Assembly: GCA_964353455.1 (NCBI GenBank)
Contig: CAYGWP010000587.1
Coordinates: 1 to 32,972, forward strand
Length of the DNA: 32,972 bases
Direction: 5' to 3'
Source: CAYGWP01 sp964353455
GTDB lineage: Bacteria > Planctomycetota > Phycisphaerae > FEN-1346
In this document: positions 8,918-16,726 of the stretch, one piece after another
Layout: each line of letters begins with the position of its first letter
Numbering within the stretch: the first letter of the stretch is position 1
The notes under the pieces: model-generated
The model's database searches: none
The model's input: the letters and a program-made list of their open reading frames with translations, nothing else
Told to the model about the DNA's origin: nothing
Position numbers and translations under genes: made by a program

Positions 8918-9094
8918 TCGACCTCCCGTTTTCGGGCCTGCGGTCTGCCCTTCCTGCTCCGCATGCCGCGTGCTATGGTTAGCATACGCATGGCCAGCGG
9001 CGTGGCAAATTGCCGGGCAGGGTCCGGGAGGGGGGTGTCGATAACCCATTGATAGTAAAAGACTTAGGGGTGGAAAAGAAAATCCGGATCGTGC

Positions 9095-9121
9095 GGCGGC
9101 CTGCGAATCGGCCGCCTTTTT
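9095..9121 (+). terminator. Intrinsic terminator-like hairpin with T-run
   Basis: GGCGGCC (9095-9101), an 8-base loop and GGCCGCC (9110-9116) are followed by TTTTT (9117-9121) on the plus strand. No plus-strand gene ends here. On the minus strand the hairpin lies about 26 bases after the stop of the CDP-alcohol transferase gene but is followed by T-rich sequence only after about 11 bases. It may serve both directions. Confidence 0.55.
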
Positions 9122-9146
9122 CGCGCGGTTTTTCGGCCCAGGAACC

Positions 9147-9743
9147 CTAACTCGTGTGCCCGCCCGACGACAACAACTTCGACCCCGTCCTCAGGTACCC
9201 CAGCCACGAGATCACACCCAGTCCCACCGTCACGCCCCAAAGGCCGTACAGGACAGGCCACATCACGTCGGGCGAGAATCGCACCAGGTCGGGCGCGGCA
9301 CACATCACGACGACCGTGACGAATTGCATACCGGTGGCGGCCTTCCCGGTTGCGCTCGGAAGACCCTGGAAGAAACCCGCCAGGAAGAAGACGATCATCG
9401 TGCCGATGAGCATGAAGATGTCGCGCGAGACCAGCGTCACCGAGACCCAGTAAGGCAGCCGCACGGCCGGGTCTTCCGAGAGGACGCCCGGTATGCTCAT
9501 CACAATAAAGGCGCTGATCATAAGCGCGTAGTCGGCCAGCGGGTCAAGGAGCGACCCGATCCGCGTGACCGTGCCTGTGCGCCGCGCGAGGATCCCGTCC
9601 ACCGCATCGCAGATACCCATGATTGCCGCAAGCACCATCGCCGCGTACCGGTAGGTAGGCGCATCGGCCGCATCCAGTAAGAGCAGGATAAACGGCGTCA
9701 CCAGGAGGAGCCTCAGGACCGTTATGCGATTCGGCCACGACAT
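9147..9743 (-). CDS. CDP-alcohol phosphatidyltransferase (PgsA-like membrane protein)
   Basis: This 198-aa integral membrane enzyme transfers a phosphatidyl group from CDP-diacylglycerol to an alcohol in phospholipid synthesis. The family motif is complete: D46-x2-D49-G-x2-A-R-x8-G-x3-D67-x3-D71 in DAVDGILARR...GSLLDPLAD, which binds Mg2+ and the CDP group. Five to six hydrophobic segments and the length of about 200 residues fit phosphatidylglycerolphosphate synthase or a close relative, but the alcohol acceptor cannot be told from sequence. AAGGA lies 6 bases before the ATG. The Memo-family gene ends 9 bases upstream, so the two are almost certainly one operon. Confidence 0.88.
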   Translation of the reverse strand: MSWPNRITVLRLLLVTPFILLLLDAADAPTYRYAAMVLAAIMGICDAVDGILARRTGTVTRIGSLLDPLADYALMISAFIVMSIPGVLSEDPAVRLPYWVSVTLVSRDIFMLIGTMIVFFLAGFFQGLPSATGKAATGMQFVTVVVMCAAPDLVRFSPDVMWPVLYGLWGVTVGLGVISWLGYLRTGSKLLSSGGHTS

Positions 9744-9752
9744 TGGAGTTCC

Positions 9753-10628
9753 TTAAAAGACGATGCCCGCATACCCGACAGCCATGCTTGCGTCTGCCCG
9801 GCCCGTGTCCTCCAGCATCACGTCATACGAGGTGGTGTACCGGACGAGGCAGCCGCGCTTGGCCCCGAGTTGCCGCGCGGCAGCCAGTGTGGCGGCAATC
9901 GCGCCGGGGCCGCAGGCGTTGGAGTGCTCGTGGGCCTCGGGCAGCGCCCCTTCTGCGTCCAGGCGGAGCATGAGGTCCACCATCCGCCGGTCGTTTTCAT
10001 CGCGCATCCAGCGGATTGCCGCCGCCCCCGTTCCCGCCGGCGCGAAGCCGTAGCCGGGGCCGTAATGGGTGAGGTCCGTGGAGCCGACACAGACGGCGTC
10101 GGCCTCAAGGTCGCCGATGGTCTGGCCGACGATGCGGCCGAGTGCGACGGCCTCGGCCGTCTGGGCGACGATGATCGGCACGATCTTCGCCCCTGGAAAA
10201 AGATGCTGGACAATCGGCGCCTGGATTTCGAGGCTGTGCTCATCCTCGTGGGGGCGGGGGTTGTCGGCGGCAAGGTCGGGCGTACGGGCGAGGATTTCGC
10301 GGGCGAGACGCTCATCGACCTCGATGATGCCCATCGGCGTCTCCCATCCGCCCGAGGCGAAGACCGCGCTCTGCCGGACCGGCCGCCGGTGGCTGAAACC
10401 GAAGATGACGAACGTCTTCGGCGTGCGGCGGGTGCGGATGGCGTCGAGGGCCGCCGTGGCCGTCGCCCCGGAGAACTGCCACCCGGCATGCGGCACGATG
10501 GCCGCAACCGGCCGCTCCGGCAACTCCGCCGGCGCTTCCTTCGGCCTCATCCTCTCGACCGCTCGCGCGCAGGCATCCTTGGACCCCGGATACCAACTTC
10601 CCGCAATCACAGGTTCGCGGATCATCAT
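9753..10628 (-). CDS. amrB: Memo-family protein (AmmeMemoRadiSam system protein B)
   Basis: This 291-aa protein belongs to the MEMO1 family, related to class III extradiol dioxygenases. The conserved metal-site region can be seen: PHAGW with H47, EHSLEIQAP, STDLTHYG and NACGPGA. Bacterial members are annotated as AmmeMemoRadiSam protein B; relatives often occur with an AMMECR1 protein and a radical SAM protein, neither of which is adjacent here (the radical SAM gene at 2457-4097 is a different family). The biochemical function in bacteria is not settled. ATG at 10628 is chosen since AGGGGG lies 6 bases upstream; a further in-frame ATG follows directly. It shares an operon with the downstream CDP-alcohol transferase (9-bp gap). 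Confidence 0.85.
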   Translation of the reverse strand: MMIREPVIAGSWYPGSKDACARAVERMRPKEAPAELPERPVAAIVPHAGWQFSGATATAALDAIRTRRTPKTFVIFGFSHRRPVRQSAVFASGGWETPMGIIEVDERLAREILARTPDLAADNPRPHEDEHSLEIQAPIVQHLFPGAKIVPIIVAQTAEAVALGRIVGQTIGDLEADAVCVGSTDLTHYGPGYGFAPAGTGAAAIRWMRDENDRRMVDLMLRLDAEGALPEAHEHSNACGPGAIAATLAAARQLGAKRGCLVRYTTSYDVMLEDTGRADASMAVGYAGIVF

Positions 10629-10705
10629 GGGACACCCCCTACTACAACGCAAGTATGGACTTTACGCAAGGGCGGCGGAAAGACGACGACGGGCCATCGG
10701 GGTCG

Positions 10706-10831
10706 CTACCGTTTAGGCGGAACCGAAGACGGCTTGGGCGTCGATAGCACCCGGCGCGTAAGCGATTCCCAACGCCCTGCCGCTTTAAGGCGCTCAGGCT
10801 TGGGGCCGGGCTTCATGGTCTTCTTCTTCAC
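10706..10831 (-). CDS. Small basic protein (41 aa) coupled to a PIN-domain gene
   Basis: This gene is too short for usual gene callers. It starts at GTG (10831-10829), overlapping the stop of the PIN gene by four bases (GTGA), with GAGGAGGGG 5 bases upstream. The product begins MKKKTMKPGPKPERLKAAGR and continues with WESLTRRVLSTPKPSSVPPKR; it is strongly basic. The KPGPKPERLK..G.W...+RR pattern resembles small uncharacterised proteins that I recall as common companions in other bacterial genomes, but I cannot confirm that by search. The strong ribosome-binding site and exact overlap argue that it is real. It may be an antitoxin, an RNA-binding partner or a chaperone of the PIN protein. Confidence 0.6.
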   Translation of the reverse strand: MKKKTMKPGPKPERLKAAGRWESLTRRVLSTPKPSSVPPKR

Positions 10832-11322
10832 GCAATCCCCTCCTCCTCGAAGAGGCTCGGTGCGATGGTCGGCAAGTGCTTTGTCTCAACGACCCTCTCG
10901 GCCATTGCGTAGCAATCGTTATCTTCTGTGTAGAATTCAGTGGCACCGTGATTCTTGACCGTAGCCACTATCAAGCAATCGGCGCGCAAGGTTGTCCGTG
11001 CGTTAGGATGCTGCATACAACGCCCAGCCTTCCCGGCATCCCACAGTTCGGCTGCCGTAACTGCGTCCTTAAAGTCAAAAGGTTCGATGCGAAACCGCTC
11101 GTTCATGGCCGCAACCACCCTTCCTCGATCCTGCGGACTTATCGGGGCGAGAAATTCAGCAACGACAACCGAAGGAAGGAGAACCTGGGCCTTGTCGCGC
11201 TCAAGTTCCGCGAACAAATATCGCGCATGCTGCACCTTGTCTTGGGGGCCTTTCTTCCGAATTGCCCACACCAGAACCATACTATCAACGGCCACTACGC
11301 GCTGTTTGCCGAGGTCGGTCAC
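10828..11322 (-). CDS. PIN-domain protein (VapC-like putative ribonuclease)
   Basis: This 164-aa protein shows the PIN fold used by VapC-type toxins, which cleave RNA with Mg2+. Conserved acidic positions can be seen: D13 in VVAVDSMVLVWA, E56 in PSVVVAEFLAP, D115 in LRADCLIVATVKNHG, and the YTEDND segment (131-136). The family assignment is good; toxin activity is inference. The start is GTG at 11322, overlapping by four bases (GTGA) the stop of the upstream 276-aa gene, and its own stop overlaps the next small gene in the same way. This gives a translationally coupled trio. No typical VapB antitoxin is present, so the upstream or downstream partner may take that role. The trio's base composition is less GC-rich than the neighbours. 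Confidence 0.85.
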   Translation of the reverse strand: MTDLGKQRVVAVDSMVLVWAIRKKGPQDKVQHARYLFAELERDKAQVLLPSVVVAEFLAPISPQDRGRVVAAMNERFRIEPFDFKDAVTAAELWDAGKAGRCMQHPNARTTLRADCLIVATVKNHGATEFYTEDNDCYAMAERVVETKHLPTIAPSLFEEEGIA

Positions 11323-12149
11323 GTGCCTCTCATGTCAGATAGCAGCCCGTCAACGTCCTCAACGTTATCCCAGTCTTTTCCGCCCGCCTCATAGATACGG
11401 TCAAGGGCTTGCAGAATTGACCCTTCCTTGGTCGGCTCAAAGGAGTTCACCAGAACGTTTTTTACTCGCCAATTCTTGCGAAACCACGTAACGGTGCCCG
11501 AAACGCGAATAGACTTATAGACATACTGCCCAAGGTCGCGCACCAGGCTTGCTGTCGCCACTGGGCATATTATCATCTTCCTTGGCTGGTCGGCCAGTCT
11601 CAGCCCGCAGTGCATCTTGGTAGCACCGCCGACACGCTCAAGGAACCCGCCTACCGTGCCGTCGCCCTTCACGAAGGCATATTGAGCCATCTCGTCATAG
11701 GACCGAGAGGTAATCGTCGCCAGGACTTCGGCGTCCCTTCCGAAGCGCGTGAACTCAATATAGCAGCCGAGCGCCTTGGCGACGGCGCTCAGGTCTTCAA
11801 TCGGAGAAAGAATTTCTGGCTCCCAGTCGGAATGTATGGGGTCTTGGAGCCACCGGCCGGTTTCCGCAATGGTGTCTAACGCCGCTGGTGCATCAGAGGT
11901 CACGCTGTATGCCGCGGACCCCCTTTTTACCGCAACCAGATGGAGCGGTATGGAAAGGCGCGGTTCAATCTCGGATTCTTCACCCTCTACAAGTTCAACT
12001 TCCCCCTCTTCGGTACGTTCTATGAGTCGCTGTACGGCGTTAAGAACGCGCGTAAGCGAGCGCATGGGCACACCGCGCGGACTTATCGTAGGACCTACAA
12101 TCCGAATCACGAATTCCGTTAGGCTGCGCCTTCTTGTTGGCGTCGGCAT
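11319..12149 (-). CDS. Uncharacterised protein upstream of a PIN-domain gene
   Basis: I do not recognise this 276-aa protein. It starts at ATG 12149 with GGAGG 8 bases upstream; a TTG start at 12179 is less likely. It is soluble in look, with no signal peptide. An N-terminal section (to about 55) is basic then acidic (ERTEEGEVELVEGEESEIEP), followed by a mixed alpha/beta region, and a C-terminal beta-rich region (KSIRVSGTVTWFRKNWRVKNVLVNSF) ending in DWDNVEDVDGLLSDMRG. The latter half has features of a nucleic-acid- or partner-binding domain, but that is a guess. It overlaps the PIN gene by four bases, so its product is made at matching level. It is a candidate antitoxin or regulator for the PIN protein. 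Confidence 0.75.
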   Translation of the reverse strand: MPTPTRRRSLTEFVIRIVGPTISPRGVPMRSLTRVLNAVQRLIERTEEGEVELVEGEESEIEPRLSIPLHLVAVKRGSAAYSVTSDAPAALDTIAETGRWLQDPIHSDWEPEILSPIEDLSAVAKALGCYIEFTRFGRDAEVLATITSRSYDEMAQYAFVKGDGTVGGFLERVGGATKMHCGLRLADQPRKMIICPVATASLVRDLGQYVYKSIRVSGTVTWFRKNWRVKNVLVNSFEPTKEGSILQALDRIYEAGGKDWDNVEDVDGLLSDMRGT

Positions 12150-12194
12150 GTCTAGGCCCTCCGTCGCGGAACAAGCCAAGCGGCCGATTCCGCA

Positions 12195-12370
12195 TCATAA
12201 TAATAGTGGTTCCCGATAAAGCAACCGTTTTCCCTGACCCGCCCGAATCGCTTGTGCTATCCGTTCGCCATCATCCACATTCCGCGTGTTGAATCGGAAC
12301 GCGAACTCGGCCACACACCGAAACAGGTGCTTCGGACTGACCGCGTGGTACGTACCATTGGTCCTTCGCT
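12195..12370 (-). pseudogene. IS1595 (ISXO2-like) transposase C-terminal relic
   Basis: The minus-strand reading frame encodes TNGTYHAVSPKHLFRCVAEF followed by AFRFNTRNVDDGERIAQAI and RAGQGKRLLY. This resembles the C-terminus of ISXO2-like transposases, where a VSxKHLxRYVxEFxFRxNxR stretch is typical. Only about 55 residues remain. The DDE catalytic core is missing, and the upstream side is replaced by a palindromic repeat (12374-12439). It is a dead remnant marking past insertion, beside the PIN cassette. Confidence 0.8.
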
Positions 12371-12373
12371 TGC

Positions 12374-12439
12374 GTACTACAATGCAACTTAAGCCTTTCG
12401 CGCGGCGGGTCGGGAGACCCACCGCGCCAGTTGTAGTAC
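12374..12439. repeat. Nested palindrome of the GCGCGGCGGG family (family B)
   Basis: The outer arms GTACTACAA (12374-12382) and TTGTAGTAC (12431-12439) are perfect. The inner arms GCGCGGCGGGTC (12400-12411) and GACCCACCGCGC (12416-12427) have one mismatch. It lies just past the stop of the fumarase/aspartase gene and could act as a 3' end structure. Confidence 0.75.
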
Positions 12440-13836
12440 TACGTTTGCGACGGGTCGTTCGGTTCGGTCACGCGTTTCATTTCGAGGGCGCGGTCGAGTT
12501 GGTCCTTCGTCATGAGGCCCTTTTCGAGGATGAGGTCGCGCAGGGTCTTGCCGGTCCGGACGGATTCCTTGGCGACCTCGGCGGCCTTCGCATAGCCTAT
12601 GTGCTGATTGAGGAGCGTCGCCAGGCCCACCGACGATTCGAAGAACCGGCGGCAGCGGTCGGCGTCGGCCTCGATGCCGCGCACGCACTTCTCGGTGAAC
12701 ACGGGCAGGAAGTTCTTCAATATCTCCATGCTAAAGAGCACGTTGTGGGCGATGACGGGCATGAAGACGTTGAGTTCCAGTTGCCCGGCCTGGACGGCCA
12801 TTGCCACGGCGGCATCGCAGCCCACAACCTGCATGGCCGCCATGCCCAGGCACTCGGCCATGCTCGGGTTGACCTTTCCGGGCATGATGCTGGAACCGGG
12901 CTGGACGGCGGGGAGTCGGATTTCGGCCAGTCCTGTGCGCGGCCCGCTCGCCAGGAGCCTGAGGTCGCTTGAGATGCGCGTAAGTTCCAGGGCGAGGTTT
13001 CGCAAGGCGGCCGAGACGCCCGCCATCGGGGCCATCGACTGCATCGCCAGGCGCAGGTCCTCGGCCGGTCGCAGGTCGTCGCCGAGGTGGCCGATGACGG
13101 CCTTGATGAAATCGGGGTGCGTGTTGAAGCCCGTGCCCGCCGCCGAGCCGCCGATGGGGAGTTCCTTGCATGACTCAAGCGCCCGCCGCAGGTCCTTCCC
13201 GCCGCGCCGCACGGCCAGGCCGTAGGCGGTGAACTCCTGCCCGAGGCGGATCGGCACGGCGTCCTGGAGATGCGTGCGGCCGGACTTGATGATGGCGTCG
13301 AACTGGCGGCCCTTTTCGGCCAGGGCATCGGCCAGGCCGTCCACGGCCGCAGCCAGGGCCGTGCCGCCGGTGAGGGCCGCAAGGTGCATCGCCGTCGGGA
13401 ACGTGTCGTTGGTGGACTGGCTCATGTTGACGTGGTCGTTCGGGTGGATGGGCTTGTAAGAGCCGAGGGGCTTGCCCTGCATTTCGTTTGCGCGGTTGGC
13501 GAGGACCTCGTTCGTGTTCATATTAAAGGAAGTGCCTGCGCCGGCCTGAAAGACATCGACGACCCACTGGTCCAGCAGGTCGCCGTCTTCGATGACCTCC
13601 AGGGCGGCGTGCTGGATGGCGTGGGCGAGACGGCCGTCGAGTTTGCCCAAATCGCGGTTCGCCAGGGCGCAGGCCAACTTGACGAAGACGTGTGCCTGGA
13701 TGAGGTCGGGGTGCGGGAGGAGGCCCGAGACGGGGAAGTTCTCGACGGCCCGCTGGGTTTGCGCGCCCCAGTAGGCCCGCGCGGGGACCCGGACTTCGCC
13801 GAGTGTGTCGCGTTCGATGCGGAACGTTTCGGCCAT
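12439..13836 (-). CDS. Class II fumarase/aspartase superfamily lyase, probably aspartate ammonia-lyase
   Basis: This 465-aa cytoplasmic enzyme eliminates ammonia from aspartate or water from malate, giving fumarate. Family motifs are complete: GTSFNMNTNE (101-110), HPNDHVNMSQSTND (131-144), GRTHLQD (186-192) and the catalytic SS-loop GSSIMPGKVNP (314-324). The mix is unusual. NMNTNEVLANRANE and the C-terminal LRDLILEKGLMTKDQLDRAL look like aspartases, while HPNDHVNMSQSTNDTFPTAMH is close to fumarases, so I leave the gene symbol blank. The ATG start at 13836 lies 162 bp beyond the stop of the aldolase gene, with a long palindromic repeat (13863-13980) between, so it may have its own promoter. 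Length is normal for the family. Confidence 0.85.
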   Translation of the reverse strand: MAETFRIERDTLGEVRVPARAYWGAQTQRAVENFPVSGLLPHPDLIQAHVFVKLACALANRDLGKLDGRLAHAIQHAALEVIEDGDLLDQWVVDVFQAGAGTSFNMNTNEVLANRANEMQGKPLGSYKPIHPNDHVNMSQSTNDTFPTAMHLAALTGGTALAAAVDGLADALAEKGRQFDAIIKSGRTHLQDAVPIRLGQEFTAYGLAVRRGGKDLRRALESCKELPIGGSAAGTGFNTHPDFIKAVIGHLGDDLRPAEDLRLAMQSMAPMAGVSAALRNLALELTRISSDLRLLASGPRTGLAEIRLPAVQPGSSIMPGKVNPSMAECLGMAAMQVVGCDAAVAMAVQAGQLELNVFMPVIAHNVLFSMEILKNFLPVFTEKCVRGIEADADRCRRFFESSVGLATLLNQHIGYAKAAEVAKESVRTGKTLRDLILEKGLMTKDQLDRALEMKRVTEPNDPSQT

Positions 13837-13862
13837 TTGCAGTTCTCCTACCGTACGATTCT

Positions 13863-13980
13863 AACGCAGAGGCCGCAGAGGGCGCAGAGAGAAAAACTGA
13901 GATCTAGAAACAAAGGCCGTTTTTGTTTTAATTAAATATCTGCTCTTGTTGTTCTCTGCGTTCTCTGCGGCCTCTGCGTT
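13863..13980. repeat. Long inverted repeat of CGCAGAGG units with AT-rich centre
   Basis: The left arm 13863-13893 (AACGCAGAGGCCGCAGAGGG...) pairs with the right arm 13952-13980 (...TCTGCGGCCTCTGCGTT) with only small mismatches. The centre of about 58 bases is A/T-rich, unlike the rest of the window. This is the shape of a MITE-like element or a dispersed palindromic repeat. It lies between the aldolase and lyase genes. Confidence 0.8.
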
Positions 13981-13998
13981 GAACATTTCGGCCAGAAA

Positions 13999-14673
13999 CT
14001 ACTCGAATCCTCCGCCGGGCTTCTGCCCGTACCTGGTGTGATACACGGTGTAAAGGCGCGCGGCCTCTTCGGGCGGAATCGGGATGGGTTTGCCGATGGT
14101 CATCGCCAGGTGGACCGTGCGGGCGATGTCCTCGACGACGACGGCCGCCTTCAGCGCCCCCATCACGCTCGTTCCGACGGCGAAGACGCCGTGGTTCCGC
14201 ATCAAGACGGCCGGGCACTGCATCTTGATCTCCCGCAGGACCCGGACGGCCTCCTGGCCGACCTCGATGCCGCCGATCTTGGCGTACCCGCCGCAAGGTA
14301 TCGGGATGCCGAACGCGTCGCCGTGCTCCGTCAGATACACGGGTATGCTCTGCCCGAGCGCGGCAAACGCCGTGGCGTACCGCGAGTGGGTGTGGATGAC
14401 GGCGCTTACTTCGGGCATGTGCTTAAGGATGTAGAGCGCGGTGGCGGCATCGACGCTGGGCTTAAGGTCGCCTTCGAGTTGGCGGCCATCCAGGTCCATG
14501 ACGACCATGTCGATGGGCTTGAGGTCCTCGAACATGACGCCCGAGGGCTTGACGACCACCAGGCCGCTTGACGGGTCTCGTGCGGCCACGTTGCCGCTCG
14601 TCCATGCCACGAGGTCGTTCCTGGGCAACTGCCGGTTGGCCCAGCAGACCAGTTCCTTAAGTTCTTCGAGCAT
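13999..14673 (-). CDS. araD: Class II aldolase family, L-ribulose-5-phosphate 4-epimerase-like
   Basis: This 224-aa zinc enzyme should convert L-ribulose 5-phosphate to D-xylulose 5-phosphate. It matches AraD: TSGNVA (25-30) and KPSG (42-45) for phosphate, D75, zinc ligands H94 and H96 in VIHTHSRYA, H161 in RNHGVFAVG, and a C-terminal YTVYHTRYGQK. E. coli AraD is slightly longer (231 aa). Related aldolases (fuculose-phosphate) share the fold, but the C-terminal HxxYGQ favours the epimerase. ATG at 14673 is used since GGGAGG lies 7 bases upstream; an upstream frame to 14796 looks like translated repeat. It lies downstream of ribulokinase on the same strand, supporting a joint pentose route. 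L-arabinose isomerase is not in the window. Confidence 0.87.
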   Translation of the reverse strand: MLEELKELVCWANRQLPRNDLVAWTSGNVAARDPSSGLVVVKPSGVMFEDLKPIDMVVMDLDGRQLEGDLKPSVDAATALYILKHMPEVSAVIHTHSRYATAFAALGQSIPVYLTEHGDAFGIPIPCGGYAKIGGIEVGQEAVRVLREIKMQCPAVLMRNHGVFAVGTSVMGALKAAVVVEDIARTVHLAMTIGKPIPIPPEEAARLYTVYHTRYGQKPGGGFE

Positions 14674-14764
14674 GGGTCCGCCTCCCGCAAGCCGCCGGAT
14701 GCCGCGCATACACTCTACCGGCCAGGGGGCGGGGAGGAAAGCGTTTTTGGGCGGGGCGGGCCTT

Positions 14765-14792
14765 GCGCGGCGGGCAAGAATACCCGCCGCGC
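14765..14792. repeat. Family B palindrome between ribulokinase and epimerase genes
   Basis: GCGCGGCGGG (14765-14774), an 8-base loop, and CCCGCCGCGC (14783-14792) form a perfect 10-bp stem. It lies 35 bases past the ribulokinase stop codon on the minus strand. It could partially end or stabilise the upstream transcript. Confidence 0.7.
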
Positions 14793-14826
14793 TCATTAAT
14801 ACATTCCCCTTGCCTGTGCACTCTCT

Positions 14827-16500
14827 CTACTGGACGCCCTTGAGGGCCTTGAGGCGTTTCATGACGTCGTTTGTGCCGCGCCCGAAGTAATCGTGCAGGG
14901 CGTCGTACTCGGCGAAGATCTTGTCATAGGCGGCGTGGGATTCCTTGTCGGGGCGGTAGGTCTTGTCGCGGACGCCGGCCATGCGTGCGGCGGCATCGTG
15001 GATGGTGTCGTATCCGCCCGCCTTCGCGCCGGCGGCCACGGCGGCATGCATCGCGGACCCCAGGGCGCACGTCTGTGCCGAGCGGGCGATCCTAAACTCG
15101 CGGCCGGTCACGTCCGAATAAATCTGCATAAGTAGATCATTTCGTTCCGGCAGTCCGCCGCAGCAGTAGATCTCATCGACCGCCACGCCGTGCTGCTCGA
15201 ACGTCCGGATGATCTTATAGGTGCCGAAGGCGGTGGCCTCGATGATCGCCCGGTACATCTCCTCGGGCCGCGTGCCCAGGTGCATGCCGAGCATCAGGCC
15301 CGTCAGGTCGGCATCGACGAGGACGCTGCGGTTGCCGTTCCACCAGTCGAGTGCCAGGAGGCCCGTCTGGCCGGGGCGATAGGCGGCGGCCTTCTCGGCC
15401 AAGAGGTCGTGGACCGAGATCTTCCGGCGCTTCGCCTCCGACTCGTATGCCGCAGGCACGCACGTCCGGACGAACCAGGCGAAGATGTCGCCAACGGCCG
15501 ACTGGCCCGCCTCGAAGCCGAAGAGGCCCGGCAGGATGCCGTCCTCCACCACGCCGCACTGGCCGGGCACGTTCTTCTCGCCCGTGCCGCAGACCATGTG
15601 GCAGATGCTCGTGCCCATGATCATGACCATCTTGCCGGGGCCGGTGACGGTGCAGGCGGGTACGGCCACGTGGGCATCGACGTTTCCTGCGGCGATGGCG
15701 ATGCCGGCCTTGAGGCCCAGGCGCGCTGCCATCTGTTCCGTGAGGCCGCCCGCGCGTGCGCCCAGCGGCAGGATCTCGCGAATCATCTTCTTATCGACCA
15801 CATCGGCGAAGCGCGGGTCGAGGGCGGCAAAGAACTCGCGCCGCGGGAATCCCTCGCGTTTCGACCATATCGCCTTGTAGCCGGCGGTGCAGAGGTTGCG
15901 GGTCTCGCGGCCCGACAGTTGCCAGATGATCCAGTCTGCGGCCTCGATCAGGCGGTCGGCGGCATCGTAAACGCGGGGGGCCTCGTCCAGAATCTGGAGG
16001 CATTTCGGGAAGAACCACTCGCTGGAAATTCTGCCGCCGTACCGCTCGAGCCACGGCTCCTTCATGCGGCGGGCGGTCTCGTTGACGCGGTCGGCCTCCG
16101 GCTGTGCGGCATGGTGCTTCCAGAGTTTGACCCAGGCGTGCGGCTCGGCGCGGAATTCGGGGAGGGTGCAAAGGGGCGTGCCGTCGCGGCGGACGGGCAT
16201 CATCGTGCAGGCCGTAAAGTCGGTGGCGATGCCGATGACCTCATCGCCCTTCAGGCCCGCCTCCTTGAGGCACACGGGGACGGTTGCCTCAAGCGCCCGG
16301 AGGTAATCCTCGGGGTCCTGGAGGGCCCAGTCGTGTGCCGGGAGTTGCGTGCCGGCGTCGGGCAAGCGCTCGCTGACGACGCCGTTGGAGTACTGATAGA
16401 CGGCGGTGGCAACCTCGCGTCCGTCGGCGACGTCCACGAGGAGCGCCCGCGCGCTTTCGGTTCCGTAATCTATGCCCAGGGCGAACTTGCGGTCGGCCAT
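14827..16500 (-). CDS. araB: Ribulokinase (FGGY-family carbohydrate kinase)
   Basis: This 557-aa enzyme phosphorylates L-ribulose with ATP, the second step in L-arabinose breakdown. It has the FGGY N-terminal motif FALGIDYGTESARALLVD, the AraB-like DFTACTMMPV and DGTPLCTLPEFRAEPHAWVKLWKHH, the central GNVDAHVAVP and IMGTSICHMV, and the C-terminal GGLPERNDLLMQIYSDVTGREF. Length is normal for AraB (about 560). The start ATG at 16500 has GAAGGAG 8 bases upstream; upstream frame to 16728 is not used. The AraD-like gene follows on the same strand after 153 bp with a hairpin. No AraA or sugar transporter is present nearby, so those steps are elsewhere. Confidence 0.92.
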   Translation of the reverse strand: MADRKFALGIDYGTESARALLVDVADGREVATAVYQYSNGVVSERLPDAGTQLPAHDWALQDPEDYLRALEATVPVCLKEAGLKGDEVIGIATDFTACTMMPVRRDGTPLCTLPEFRAEPHAWVKLWKHHAAQPEADRVNETARRMKEPWLERYGGRISSEWFFPKCLQILDEAPRVYDAADRLIEAADWIIWQLSGRETRNLCTAGYKAIWSKREGFPRREFFAALDPRFADVVDKKMIREILPLGARAGGLTEQMAARLGLKAGIAIAAGNVDAHVAVPACTVTGPGKMVMIMGTSICHMVCGTGEKNVPGQCGVVEDGILPGLFGFEAGQSAVGDIFAWFVRTCVPAAYESEAKRRKISVHDLLAEKAAAYRPGQTGLLALDWWNGNRSVLVDADLTGLMLGMHLGTRPEEMYRAIIEATAFGTYKIIRTFEQHGVAVDEIYCCGGLPERNDLLMQIYSDVTGREFRIARSAQTCALGSAMHAAVAAGAKAGGYDTIHDAAARMAGVRDKTYRPDKESHAAYDKIFAEYDALHDYFGRGTNDVMKRLKALKGVQ

Positions 16501-16726
16501 TGCCGTTTCTCCTTCGCTGGTGCCAGACCATTTGTGCCAAAGAAGGGGGCCAATGTAAAGGAAAAGTCGGTGCGGGGATTTCCTGTGAGACGAGCGGCGG
16601 CGGGTCACGTTCAGATATGCGAGGCGGGCGATGGGTGAGAACGGCCCGCTTCGCCGCGGCGGCTGATGGGTCCAAAGGGAATCCAAGAGCCCGGGGCCGG
16701 TCCGGCCTCCGGGGGGAGGTGCCGCC

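Noticed and set aside
15190..16638. Plus-strand 482-aa open frame opposite ribulokinase
   Set aside because: Shadow of a well-conserved gene; composition and lack of motifs do not support coding.
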